From Peptoclostridium sp. (GTDB taxonomy: Bacteria > Bacillota > Clostridia > Peptostreptococcales > Peptostreptococcaceae): a stretch of DNA of 64,000 nucleotides. The translations under genes were made by a program, and so were the position numbers. The stretch is taken from the NCBI RefSeq assembly GCF_009881055.1, contig NZ_WXFG01000024.1, positions 1 through 64,000 on the forward strand. The letters run 5' to 3'. Of this stretch, positions 44,685 through 53,912 are shown one piece after another (position 1 is the first letter of the stretch; each line of letters begins with the position of its first letter). The notes under the pieces are model-generated. The model did no database searches, had not been told where the DNA came from, and saw only the letters and a list, made by a program, of their open reading frames with translations.

Positions 44685-44771
44685 ACTCCCTCCAGATATT
44701 TAAATTTTTATACAAACGAATTAATTCTAGCATATTAAAAAGAATATATCAACCAAAATAAAATAACTGCC

Positions 44772-44808
44772 AAAAATAAAGTGAGCCCTGACTACACAAG
44801 GCTCACTT
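44772..44808 (-). terminator. Intrinsic terminator of the GHKL ATPase gene
   Basis: On the minus strand AAGTGAGCC pairs with GGCTCACTT, followed by TATTTTT. Confidence 0.85.
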
Positions 44809-44837
44809 ATGTGGATATCGACATATACTATCGTATT

Positions 44838-46739
44838 TTAAGATCCCAGCAAAATGGAGTGTATCTCAACGCCGTATCTGCGTATCAAGTCCTGCTTTGC
44901 CTGCCTGTATGCACTCCTTTGGCCCTTTTGCGTTGTCCTGTCAACATATCGGCGTGCAAGCTCCTCTGTGATGACATCCAGCAGAAGCTCCGCAAGCAAC
45001 AGGCGCGCCCCATCCTTGAAATGTCCCTGTCCGCTCACATACAGCCTCACTGTCGGAGCCTCAGTATTGATTAGGATCAGACGCTCTTCCGGGCTGTATA
45101 CAGCCCTTTCCATGTCATTGTTGAGATTGCGCAGCTCATAGCCTCTGAAAAGGTCTACCGAGTTATCCATGTTCCATGGTGCAGGCGGTTTTCCTGACGG
45201 ATGCCCATAGCCTTTTCCAGATGCATTTTCTGCAATGACAATCTCGCAATACGCCGTGTACGGACCCGAGCTTACACCTATCCTGCCCTTGGCTCCTATC
45301 TCCGAGCCGGTTATAGTCCACTCGAAGCGTCCGCTCTCAGGCAGGTCGGAAACGGTCATATCCTCAAAATCAGGCTCAGCCTTTATGCTTTCGGGTAAAT
45401 CGTACTCAAATGTGAGTATTTCCTGCTCCATGAGCTGGCTGCGGTCTACTATCATGGCAGCATGAAAGGGATGATTGACCTTCCTGTAGTAGAAGGGTGT
45501 ACTAAAGCGCAGCACAGCTGGCCTTCCAGTGTCAAAGGGCCCGTACCTTCCCGAACCCGGCCCGGGCGGAAGCACTATGCCCAGCTCCTCTACCGCAATC
45601 TTGTTCATTTTCTGCAGTACGTGCTCAATCATAATTTGAGTGCGCCTCGATGTGGTAGCATGGTCTATGTGACTGAGCCGCTGCTGCTCCTTTCTTATTG
45701 CTTCTGAAATCATGTCGCTTACTGCGTCTGCAAATGCAGCCACGAAAGGCTCCTTGAGATTGAGCCCCGCCCTCTCATCTCCAATGACAGGATGTCCCTT
45801 GACCAGCATTTCTGCAAGTCCCGGGCATTCGACAACGCCATGCAGATATTCAGTGCCAAGCTGGTTTTCAAATCGGAAAAACTGACAATCGAATACTGCC
45901 GTATCAGAAATTACAAGTAAGCCATTGGTGCGCTCATCGCCCTTTAGAACAAGCTCAGCATTTGGGGCTTTTTTGAGCGTAAGCGTAAAATAGTACTCCT
46001 CCCCCTCATATTCAAAAAAACCCCTTGCATCCGGCCCTAAGACAGTCTCGGATTCAGGCTCTTCATATTTAAGAATAAGGGATGAACGCTTTTTCCCTGT
46101 GGTATTGAGGTTTGTCAGCTCTACCATTCTCCGCTGCAATACGTCTCTTAGATATATATTGTTTGATATGGCCGTCACTAGTGAGCTGAAATACGGTATG
46201 CTTGTTTGCGGATTCTCAACAACTATAGTCACATGGGTGCCATTGGAGCCTTCCGGAATCTTCAAACGCCTGTAATCATCGTCCTCGGCCGTCCTGTCTC
46301 CGTCCCAGTCGTCATACATATAGCCACCGGCTTCCGTCCTGAAGAGATCCACTCTCGAGTACTTGCCGTCATGCAGTGATTTTATCCAGCCATGTCCCAG
46401 ACCGTATATAGCCTGCTTCATTCCGCGCCCAAAATATCCCCTCCCGCCGGCTTCGCCTTGAGCCATTAGGCTGTGGGCTCCCCCATACGAGAGTATCTTG
46501 CGTATGCGTTCATATGACATTCCTTCTGCCTCGTCTGTAACTGTTATTATTGCTCCGCTTTGATGTCTCTCGTAGCTTATACTTATTTTTCCGCTGGCCT
46601 CTTTCCCCTGCCTCTCAAGACGGGAATAGCTGTCATCGCTGTTTGTAATAAGCTCAACAAGCGCCTTTTCAATTGAGGCAAATCGCCTTGAATCTATGTC
46701 TATGACCCTTTGATCTACGGGCAATGCCAATACAGCCAT
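44838..46739 (-). CDS. Orphan GHKL (HATPase_c) ATPase, function unknown
   Basis: A 633-residue protein whose N terminus is a GHKL ATP-binding domain: N box ELITNSDDS (29-37), a G1-like DEAEGMS near 68-74 and a lid GYFGRGMKQAIYGLG near 99-113. This resembles MutL/Hsp90/MORC. The next 500 residues match no family I know; a second transducer-like domain is plausible, then a beta-rich region and a helical C terminus. It lacks the MutL endonuclease motifs. Single gene with its own terminator. The ATG at 46739 lies 9 bases after GGAGG; an ATG three codons earlier touches the site. It may be a defence or chaperone ATPase; that is only a suggestion. Confidence 0.75.
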   Translation of the reverse strand: MAVLALPVDQRVIDIDSRRFASIEKALVELITNSDDSYSRLERQGKEASGKISISYERHQSGAIITVTDEAEGMSYERIRKILSYGGAHSLMAQGEAGGRGYFGRGMKQAIYGLGHGWIKSLHDGKYSRVDLFRTEAGGYMYDDWDGDRTAEDDDYRRLKIPEGSNGTHVTIVVENPQTSIPYFSSLVTAISNNIYLRDVLQRRMVELTNLNTTGKKRSSLILKYEEPESETVLGPDARGFFEYEGEEYYFTLTLKKAPNAELVLKGDERTNGLLVISDTAVFDCQFFRFENQLGTEYLHGVVECPGLAEMLVKGHPVIGDERAGLNLKEPFVAAFADAVSDMISEAIRKEQQRLSHIDHATTSRRTQIMIEHVLQKMNKIAVEELGIVLPPGPGSGRYGPFDTGRPAVLRFSTPFYYRKVNHPFHAAMIVDRSQLMEQEILTFEYDLPESIKAEPDFEDMTVSDLPESGRFEWTITGSEIGAKGRIGVSSGPYTAYCEIVIAENASGKGYGHPSGKPPAPWNMDNSVDLFRGYELRNLNNDMERAVYSPEERLILINTEAPTVRLYVSGQGHFKDGARLLLAELLLDVITEELARRYVDRTTQKGQRSAYRQAKQDLIRRYGVEIHSILLGS

Positions 46740-46843
46740 CGGAATCATCCTCCGTGTTTTTTATGGTAGAAGCTATTTTTATTAATTATAGCCATATTCT
46801 TCCGTATGCAAGCAGAATTTCAAAATGTCCGAAGATTTTTCAC

Positions 46844-46884
46844 AAAAAAAGCGTTCCAATTCTTCATTTTAAGAATTGAAACGC
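46844..46884 (-). terminator. Intrinsic terminator of ppnP
   Basis: On the minus strand GCGTT-CAATTCTT pairs with AAGAATTG-AACGC and is followed by seven T residues. Confidence 0.9.
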
Positions 46885-46935
46885 CCAAATACCACATCTT
46901 ATATTTATATATTGTACTTATTTTAACTGAGCATC

Positions 46936-47247
46936 CTACAGGTATGAACAGCAGTAGTCTGTAGTTTCTTTCACGACAAGGCTAAAGCTTGAATTTGCAG
47001 GAACCTCAAAGGATTCCCCGCCTTTAATTGTCTGCCATGCATCGTTTCCAGGAAGCTTAACATCAAGGCTTCCCTGAGTGATCTCCATTAGCTCTTTGCT
47101 TTCTGTTCCAAACTCATATTCCCCCGGAAGCATTATTCCTAGAGTTTTCTTTTCTCCGTTAGGGAAAAGAACTATTCTGCTTGTAACCTTTCCATCAAAA
47201 TAAATATTGGCTTTCTTAACTACAGCAACATTTTCGAACTTATCCAT
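46936..47247 (-). CDS. ppnP: Pyrimidine/purine nucleoside phosphorylase PpnP
   Basis: A 103-residue cupin-like protein of the PpnP (formerly DUF1255) family. Motifs are [30 protein letters not shown], and [13 protein letters not shown]. The E. coli protein phosphorolyses several nucleosides. Length is normal. It follows the MetY-like gene by 79 bp on the same strand and ends in its own terminator. Confidence 0.93.
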   Translation of the reverse strand: MDKFENVAVVKKANIYFDGKVTSRIVLFPNGEKKTLGIMLPGEYEFGTESKELMEITQGSLDVKLPGNDAWQTIKGGESFEVPANSSFSLVVKETTDYCCSYL

Positions 47248-47326
47248 TGTCAGACCTCCACATAATTTTGTGCAAATATTATTTAACTACACGCTAAGTA
47301 TAACACGAAGAAAGCCATGCTGCTTT

Positions 47327-48592
47327 TTATATATTGGCCAGTGCCTGCTCTATGTCTTCAATTATATCATCTGCATTTTCAAGACCCACCGAAAACCTTA
47401 TAAGCCCTGGTGTTATCCCGGCAGCCACAAGCTGACTGTCTGTTAGCTGCCTGTGTGTAGAGCTCGCCGGATGAAGCACGCATGTGCGTATGTCAGCAAC
47501 GTGCACCACATTCGAGGCTAGCTTCAGGCTGTCCATGAACTTGACAGCCAAATCCCTTCCTCCCTTTATGACAAAGGATACAACGCCGCTGCAGCCCTCA
47601 GGCAGATATTTTTTGCAAAGCTCGCTGTATTTGCTGCCTTCAAGGCTTGGGTAATTAACCGACTCTATCTTGTCTGATTTACTCAGATACTCAGCCACCC
47701 TCTCGGCATTTCTGCAGTGTCTTTCAATCCTAACCGGAAGTGTTTCAAGGCCAAGATTGAGCAAGAAGGCTGCATTCGCTGTCGGATAAGCGCCCATGTC
47801 CCTCATTAGCTGCACTCTCGCCTTTGCAATGTACGCTGCTCTTCCGAAATGCTCTGTATAGACGATCCCATGGTATGAATCGTCAGGCTCTGTGAATTCA
47901 GGAAATTTGCCGTTTGCCCAATCGAAGTTGCCGCTGTCTATAATGACCCCTCCAAGCTGCACGGCGTGCCCGTCCATATACTTTGAAGTCGAATGCACTA
48001 CTATGTCCGCCCCGAATTCTATCGGTCTGCAAAGAACAGGAGTGGCAAATGTATTGTCTATTATTAGAGGCACATTATTCTTGTGAGCTATGTTGGCAAA
48101 TTTCTCAATATCAAGCACCGAAAGCGCCGGATTGGCGATTGTCTCTCCAAAAACAGCTTTTGTGTTCGGCTTGAAAAGCTTCTGAAGCTCCTCCTCTGAA
48201 GCCTCCTGGTCCACAAATGTACACTCAATTCCGAATCTTTTCAGCGTCACAGAAAGCAGGTTTATAGTTCCTCCATATATTGTTGAGGCGCTTATGATGT
48301 GGTCTCCCGCCTTTGCTAAATTCATAATGCTTATGAAGGATGCCGCCTGACCTGATGAGGTGCAGAGCGCCCCAACTCCACCTTCAAGCGCCGCAATCTT
48401 ATCCTCAACAGCCCCTACAGTAGGATTCGAAATACGTGAATACATATGTCCCTCAGCAGTAAGGTCAAAAAGCTTTCCTATATGTTCAGTCGAATCATAA
48501 ACATAAGTCGTGCTCTGATATATCGGAAGCGCTATAGGCTCCCCGTTCCCCGGATGATATCCTTCATGCAGACACTTGGTTTCAATTTTCAT
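47327..48592 (-). CDS. O-acetylhomoserine sulfhydrylase / Cys-Met metabolism PLP enzyme (second copy)
   Basis: A 421-residue PLP enzyme of the same family as the metY at 18988-20274, with SRISNPTVGAVEDKIAALEG and the PLP lysine in HSTSKYMDGH near residue 208. It has the MetY-type insertion, but the sequence is well diverged from the first copy. There is no SAM-I riboswitch upstream, so it is not under the same control. It could serve as a sulfhydrylase, a methanethiol-using enzyme or a lyase; the exact reaction is open. The ribosome binding site GGAGG is close to the ATG. Confidence 0.85.
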   Translation of the reverse strand: MKIETKCLHEGYHPGNGEPIALPIYQSTTYVYDSTEHIGKLFDLTAEGHMYSRISNPTVGAVEDKIAALEGGVGALCTSSGQAASFISIMNLAKAGDHIISASTIYGGTINLLSVTLKRFGIECTFVDQEASEEELQKLFKPNTKAVFGETIANPALSVLDIEKFANIAHKNNVPLIIDNTFATPVLCRPIEFGADIVVHSTSKYMDGHAVQLGGVIIDSGNFDWANGKFPEFTEPDDSYHGIVYTEHFGRAAYIAKARVQLMRDMGAYPTANAAFLLNLGLETLPVRIERHCRNAERVAEYLSKSDKIESVNYPSLEGSKYSELCKKYLPEGCSGVVSFVIKGGRDLAVKFMDSLKLASNVVHVADIRTCVLHPASSTHRQLTDSQLVAAGITPGLIRFSVGLENADDIIEDIEQALANI

Positions 48593-48753
48593 ATAAAGTC
48601 GTCCTCCCTTGTTTTCCTTCTTTTTTTTATTTTTTCATTCTCTAACCCTTTGTATCGTTATTATTTATTTGAATTTTCTAAATACTATCTGATTATACCA
48701 TTTTTTAGCCAGCCTTGTTTCACATACTTCCAGAAAAATGAATATACCACACG

Positions 48754-48789
48754 AAAAAGCCGTATCGAATGTAATATTCTATACGGCTT
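48754..48789 (-). terminator. Intrinsic terminator of the 71-residue protein gene
   Basis: On the minus strand AAGCCGTAT-GA pairs with TC-ATACGGCTT, followed by TTTTTC. Confidence 0.85.
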
Positions 48790-48796
48790 AAGCTGT

Positions 48797-49012
48797 CTAT
48801 TTGTTGGATTTCATTTCATTCTCTGTCAATAGGTCAACATAGGCGTTTTTAAGCTGCTCTTCATTTTCGCAGCCTTGCTGGTAATACCAATATTTCACCT
48901 TTTCCTCGATTTCCGCGTCAGTGCCCTCACTCTTATACGGATATACTGCTATGAGCTTTCCGGTTTCCCTGTCTCTTAGCCCTAGCTTTTCAACTCCTGC
49001 GAATTTGCCCAT
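48797..49012 (-). CDS. Small acidic protein of unknown function
   Basis: A 71-residue soluble protein, not recognised. It begins MGKFAGVEKLGLRDRETGKL and is charged, with KVKYWYYQQGCENEEQLKNA in the middle and no membrane segment or signal peptide. The ATG at 49012 is well placed after GAGGAGGGG; an ATG 20 codons earlier has no such site. It has its own terminator, so it is likely a real single gene. Confidence 0.7.
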   Translation of the reverse strand: MGKFAGVEKLGLRDRETGKLIAVYPYKSEGTDAEIEEKVKYWYYQQGCENEEQLKNAYVDLLTENEMKSNK

Positions 49013-49227
49013 CAAAACCCCTCCTCTTTTTTCATTTATAGTTTTATACCCTTTCTCTCCTATTTTATGCATACTGCCTCGTGTTCATTTGCTTATTGTA
49101 TCAGCGTTAGTTTTTATATTTGCATGATGGGTATAATAATGATGCATATCAAGGAAGGCGGTTTTTTAGATTAGATTCCGCATAACAGACTTGTGGCCTA
49201 TTGATGGACTTAATCGTTGCAAGGCTC

Positions 49228-50331
49228 TTATGTTATTGCCAAAATAAACATAAGTGCCATTCCAACCACTGAGAATATAGCTATATTGACTGATGTGAAA
49301 TATTGAAAATATTCTTGTCTTGGATATTCCTTCACATAAAGCTTCCAAGAAATCAAATTAGCAAGAGATGCAATAAGAGTGCCCATTCCTCCAAGAGACA
49401 CACCAAGCAGTATAGGTCTTACATCAGGAGCAAAGGGAGAAAAAACTATCGCACTAGGGACATTGCTTATAAGCTGTGAGCCGATAGCAGAAATCCACAT
49501 TGCATAGACTTGATTTTGCAGATGGCTGCTTACCATATCCCTAAGTCCATCCATCGCCAGCAAATTGTCAACGAGGAGAAAAAACAGTACAAATGTAGCC
49601 AGCAAAAAATAATCAAGCTGCAACAATAGCCTGCGATTTAAGAATAGCATCGCTATAAATATAATGCACGTGACGACTTGCCAGGGCAATATGTGCAGAA
49701 TAGACAATATGGCCATGGTGAAAAGTCCAATATATGCGTATACCCTGGATTTCGACTTTATCGCAACCTTTTCAAGCTGGAACTCAATTCTGTCCTTTGA
49801 GCAGCCAAGAGCCGTAAAGCAAAGGGCTATCGACGCAAGAGCCACAAACTGAATGGATATTTCAAGAAATGAAAGCAAATTCATGTCGAAATAATTGAAA
49901 AGGAATATATTCTGGGGATTGCCAAATGGAGTAAGGCTGCTGCCTACATTAGCGCCCACCGTTTCCAGCGCTACGAGCTTGAAGGGATTAAATTTTCCGA
50001 GCCTTCCGATAAGCACTGTTATTGGCACTAATGTCAGCAGCGCCACATCATTTGTCATCAACATTGAGATTCCCATTGCTGTTGCTATAAGAGCAAATGC
50101 CAGAGAGCGCTCGTTATGGAATCGTCTACTTATCTGGCTTGCAACATAGTCAAGGAAAAATTCGCTTTCAAGAGCCACAGCAACAGCCATGAGATTCCAG
50201 AGTGCGGCAATAACCCTCCAATCAATGGAGTCCGCTGAAGGAATCCTAAATATCATGGATATACCAAGCAAAACCATTAATATAAAAAATAAAATTTCTT
50301 CATATAACTTATTAAAAAAAGATTGCAACAT
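49228..50331 (-). CDS. SLC13/ArsB-NhaD superfamily permease
   Basis: A 367-residue membrane protein with about ten hydrophobic segments. It has the ion-transporter superfamily features MLMTNDVALLTLVP and ANVGSSLTPFGNPQN in the first half, and SNVPSAIVFSPF in the second, marking the inverted repeat structure. Substrates in this superfamily range from arsenite and sodium to dicarboxylates, so none is named. No arsenic genes are adjacent. The ribosome binding site is weak. Confidence 0.8.
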   Translation of the reverse strand: MLQSFFNKLYEEILFFILMVLLGISMIFRIPSADSIDWRVIAALWNLMAVAVALESEFFLDYVASQISRRFHNERSLAFALIATAMGISMLMTNDVALLTLVPITVLIGRLGKFNPFKLVALETVGANVGSSLTPFGNPQNIFLFNYFDMNLLSFLEISIQFVALASIALCFTALGCSKDRIEFQLEKVAIKSKSRVYAYIGLFTMAILSILHILPWQVVTCIIFIAMLFLNRRLLLQLDYFLLATFVLFFLLVDNLLAMDGLRDMVSSHLQNQVYAMWISAIGSQLISNVPSAIVFSPFAPDVRPILLGVSLGGMGTLIASLANLISWKLYVKEYPRQEYFQYFTSVNIAIFSVVGMALMFILAIT

Positions 50332-50608
50332 TAATCTAATACTCCTATTATTATTTTTAGTGGAAATTTGGGATACAAAATGCAGACCCCCTTATTTCTA
50401 TACCACAATGACGCATACCTGTAAATAACGAGGTTTTCACGGTATTGAATTGCTCATTAAAAATACAGTTTTTTTCTGAATATTTTTTAATATTTAATTT
50501 CATTTGTTCAGTATATTTGATAGAATTTGATATAATAAATAGTTAGATATTTAGCTTGCTAAAACATTAAACAAACAAATAGCATAATATTTGAATAGGA
50601 GGCGAACT

Positions 50609-53600
50609 ATGCCAAAGAGATCTGATATCAACAAAATCCTGATTATCGGTTCAGGGCCTATCATCATCGGACAGGCTTGCGAATTTGACTATTCTGGAAC
50701 ACAAGCCTGCAAGGCTTTGAGAAATTTGGGCTACAAGATAGTTCTTGTAAATTCCAACCCAGCCACAATAATGACAGACCCAGAAACGGCCGATGTAACT
50801 TATATCGAACCGCTTAATGTGAAAAGGCTCACAGAAATAATCGCAAAGGAAAGACCTGACGCTGTGCTTCCAAACCTTGGAGGACAGTCTGCTCTTAACC
50901 TGTGCTCTGAGCTGAGCGAGGCTGGTGTTCTTGAAGAATACGGCGTTAAGGTTATAGGCGTTCAAATTGACGCAATAGAAAGAGGCGAAGACCGTATAGC
51001 TTTCAAAGAGGCTATGAACAGACTTGGAATTGAAATGCCTCGCAGTATGCCCGCCTACAGCGTTGAGGAGGCAGAAGGCATAGCTCAGGAGCTTGGATTC
51101 CCTGTTGTAATTCGTCCTGCCTATACAATGGGCGGTACAGGCGGCGGTCTTGTGTATAATGTTGAAGAGCTAAGGACTATAGCTAGCCGCGGAATCGCAG
51201 CCAGCATGGTTGGACAGATACTCGTAGAGGAGTCTGTACTTGGCTGGGAGGAGCTCGAGCTAGAGGTTGTAAGAGACTCCAAAAACAAGATGATAACTGT
51301 ATGCTTCATAGAAAACATAGATGCAGTAGGTGTACACACAGGCGACTCATTCTGCTCCGCTCCTATGCTTACAATAAGCCAGGAGCTTCAGGATCGTCTT
51401 CAAAAGTACGCATATTCAGTAGTTGAGGAAATAGAGGTAATAGGCGGAACCAACGTACAGTTTGCACACGACCCTAAGACTGGCCGTGTCGTAATAATAG
51501 AAATAAATCCTCGTACCTCACGTTCGTCAGCACTAGCTTCAAAGGCTACTGGATTCCCAATAGCCCTAATATCTGCAATGCTTGCTGCAGGCCTTACACT
51601 TGATGAAATCCCTTACTGGAAGGAAGGCACTCTTGACAAGTACAAACCTTCTGGCGACTATGTGGTAATCAAGTTCGCACGTTGGGCATTCGAGAAGTTC
51701 CCTGGAGCGGTTGACCGTCTTGGAACTCAGATGCGTGCGGTAGGCGAGGTTATGAGCATTGGAAAGAACTACAAGGAAGCCCTTCAAAAGGCTATACGTT
51801 CACTGGAGATAGGCCGTTACGGCATGGGCTTTGCAAAGGACTTCAACAGCCGTTCACTAGAAGACCTTATGTCAATGCTTTCAGAGGCAACAAGCGAGCG
51901 CCAGTTCGTACTTTACGAGGCTTTGCGTAAAGGCGCTGACATAGATCAGCTTTACAAGCTGACACACATAAAGCCATGGTTCCTTGAGCAGATGAAGGAA
52001 CTTGTAATGCTTGAAGAAGAGATACTAAAGCACAAGGGCTCAAAGCTTCCGGATTCTCTTATGGTTGAAGCCAAGAAGAGCGGATTCGCTGACCGTTATC
52101 TTGCTATGCTGCTTGGTGTTTCTGAAACAGAAATTCGCCAGCACAGAACAAGCCTTGGCGTAGTTGAAGGCTGGGAGGCAGTGCCTGTAAGCGGTGTTGA
52201 AGACGCTTCCTACTACTTCTCAACATACAATGCGCCAGACACAACAACAACTAGCGACAAGCCTAAGGTAATGATACTAGGCGGAGGACCTAACCGTATA
52301 GGACAGGGAATAGAGTTCGACTACTGCTGCGTTCATACTGCTTTCGCACTTCGCGATCTTGGATATGAGACTGTAATAGTTAACTGCAACCCTGAAACGG
52401 TTTCAACAGACTACGATACATCAGACAAGCTATACTTTGAGCCTCTTACCGTTGAAGATGTGCTAAGCATATACGAAAAAGAGAAGCCTCTTGGCGTTAT
52501 AGTACAGTTCGGCGGCCAGACTCCTCTAAACATTGCCGAAGAGCTTGAGCAGGCAGGAGTTAAAATACTGGGCACTACTCCGGCGACTATAGACCTTGCC
52601 GAAGACCGCGACCAGTTCCGTGCGATAATGGAAAAACTTGAAATACCAATGCCTGAATCAGGAATGGCTGTAAACGTGGATGAGGCTGTTGAAATAGCCA
52701 ATAGAATAGGCTATCCTCTAATGGTTAGACCTTCCTACGTTCTTGGAGGACGCGGAATGGAAATCGTGCATGACGAGGATATGCTGCGTCAGTACATGGC
52801 TGCCGCTGTGGGCGTGACTCCTGACAGACCTATACTGATAGACAGATTCCTAAACAATGCTATAGAGGCAGAGGCAGATGCCATATCAACAGGAGCTGAC
52901 GCTTTTGTTCCTGCCGTTATGGAGCACATAGAGCTAGCGGGAATCCACTCTGGAGACTCGGCGTGCGTGATTCCGCCAACTAGCATACCGCAAAAGCATC
53001 TTGATACGATAGTAGAATATACTAAGAAGATAGCCAAGGAAATGAACGTTATAGGCCTTATGAACATGCAGTACGCAATAGCCGATGAAAAGGTATACGT
53101 TCTGGAAGCCAATCCAAGAGCCTCAAGAACTGTCCCTCTGGTATCAAAGGTGTGCAACGTTTCTATGGCGCGTATAGCGACAGAGATAATGATGGCTGCT
53201 TATTCTGGCAAAGATTACCCTTTAGGCAATCTGAAGAACAAGAAAATAAACCACTATGGAGTTAAGGAAGCCGTGTTCCCATTCAACATGTTCCCAGAGG
53301 TTGACCCTGTTCTTGGACCTGAGATGCGCTCTACAGGAGAGGTTCTAGGACTTGCCGATTCCTTCGGACTGGCATTCTACAAGTCTCAGGAGGCAGCTCA
53401 GTCAACTCTTCCAACATCGGGCACAGTGCTTATAAGCGTAACTGACCAAGATAAGGCAGCTGCTCTAGAGGTTGCAAAGGAGTTCGCTCAAATGGGCTTC
53501 ACAATAAAAGCTACTGAAGGGACTAACAAATTCTTGCAGGAAAACGGCGTTAAGTCGGAGCAAATAAACAAGCTTCAAGAAGGACGTCCAAATATAGTAG

Positions 53601-53833
53601 ACGCCATAACAAACAGAGAAATCAACATGGTTATAAACACTGCCCTTGACAAGCGCAGCCAGGTTGACGATTCATACATCCGCAAGGCTGCCATAAAAGC
53701 CAAGATACCGTATATGACTACTATGACAGCAGCTCTTGCCAGCGCAAAAGGCATAGCTGCATATAGATCTGCCGGCTCTGACCATTCTCAGCTAAAATCA
53801 CTACAGGAATACCACGCTGATATAACAGAGTAA
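50609..53833 (+). CDS. carB: Carbamoyl phosphate synthase large subunit
   Basis: A 1074-residue enzyme with two homologous ATP-grasp halves: the first (1-400) begins KILIIGSGPIIIGQACEFDYSG (in part: GSGPIIIGQACEFDYSG) and the second (about 550-930) has LGGGPNRIGQGIEFDY. The C-terminal allosteric MGS-like domain (about 935-1070) has TEGTNKFL. It makes carbamoyl phosphate for pyrimidines and arginine, with glutamine-derived ammonia from CarA. The ATG at 50609 follows TAGGAGG by 7 bases; an in-frame TTG at 50591 precedes that site. No carA lies next to it. A bidirectional terminator follows. Confidence 0.97.
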   Translation: MPKRSDINKILIIGSGPIIIGQACEFDYSGTQACKALRNLGYKIVLVNSNPATIMTDPETADVTYIEPLNVKRLTEIIAKERPDAVLPNLGGQSALNLCSELSEAGVLEEYGVKVIGVQIDAIERGEDRIAFKEAMNRLGIEMPRSMPAYSVEEAEGIAQELGFPVVIRPAYTMGGTGGGLVYNVEELRTIASRGIAASMVGQILVEESVLGWEELELEVVRDSKNKMITVCFIENIDAVGVHTGDSFCSAPMLTISQELQDRLQKYAYSVVEEIEVIGGTNVQFAHDPKTGRVVIIEINPRTSRSSALASKATGFPIALISAMLAAGLTLDEIPYWKEGTLDKYKPSGDYVVIKFARWAFEKFPGAVDRLGTQMRAVGEVMSIGKNYKEALQKAIRSLEIGRYGMGFAKDFNSRSLEDLMSMLSEATSERQFVLYEALRKGADIDQLYKLTHIKPWFLEQMKELVMLEEEILKHKGSKLPDSLMVEAKKSGFADRYLAMLLGVSETEIRQHRTSLGVVEGWEAVPVSGVEDASYYFSTYNAPDTTTTSDKPKVMILGGGPNRIGQGIEFDYCCVHTAFALRDLGYETVIVNCNPETVSTDYDTSDKLYFEPLTVEDVLSIYEKEKPLGVIVQFGGQTPLNIAEELEQAGVKILGTTPATIDLAEDRDQFRAIMEKLEIPMPESGMAVNVDEAVEIANRIGYPLMVRPSYVLGGRGMEIVHDEDMLRQYMAAAVGVTPDRPILIDRFLNNAIEAEADAISTGADAFVPAVMEHIELAGIHSGDSACVIPPTSIPQKHLDTIVEYTKKIAKEMNVIGLMNMQYAIADEKVYVLEANPRASRTVPLVSKVCNVSMARIATEIMMAAYSGKDYPLGNLKNKKINHYGVKEAVFPFNMFPEVDPVLGPEMRSTGEVLGLADSFGLAFYKSQEAAQSTLPTSGTVLISVTDQDKAAALEVAKEFAQMGFTIKATEGTNKFLQENGVKSEQINKLQEGRPNIVDAITNREINMVINTALDKRSQVDDSYIRKAAIKAKIPYMTTMTAALASAKGIAAYRSAGSDHSQLKSLQEYHADITE

Positions 53834-53834
53834 A

Positions 53835-53888
53835 CAAAAAAGACTGACTCGCTTCGGATTTAATCTTCCGACCGAGTCAGTCTTTTTT
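53835..53888. terminator. Bidirectional terminator between carB and the MFS gene
   Basis: AAAAAAGACTGACTCG pairs with CGAGTCAGTCTTTTTT around a CGGA/TCCG-containing inner stem. Confidence 0.93.
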
Positions 53889-53912
53889 ATATTTAAGAAG
53901 TCAGCTTTAACT

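Noticed and set aside
44838..46739. MutL assignment for the GHKL ATPase
   Set aside because: The C-terminal MutL dimerisation and endonuclease motifs are absent, no mutS is adjacent, and the G1 motif is degenerate.
49124..49174. A 16-codon plus-strand frame in the 215-bp gap between the small protein and the permease
   Set aside because: Too short, no ribosome binding site and no conserved pattern.
50332..50608. A pyrimidine attenuator or PyrR site before carB
   Set aside because: No terminator/antiterminator pair or PyrR-binding loop could be found in this A+T-rich stretch.
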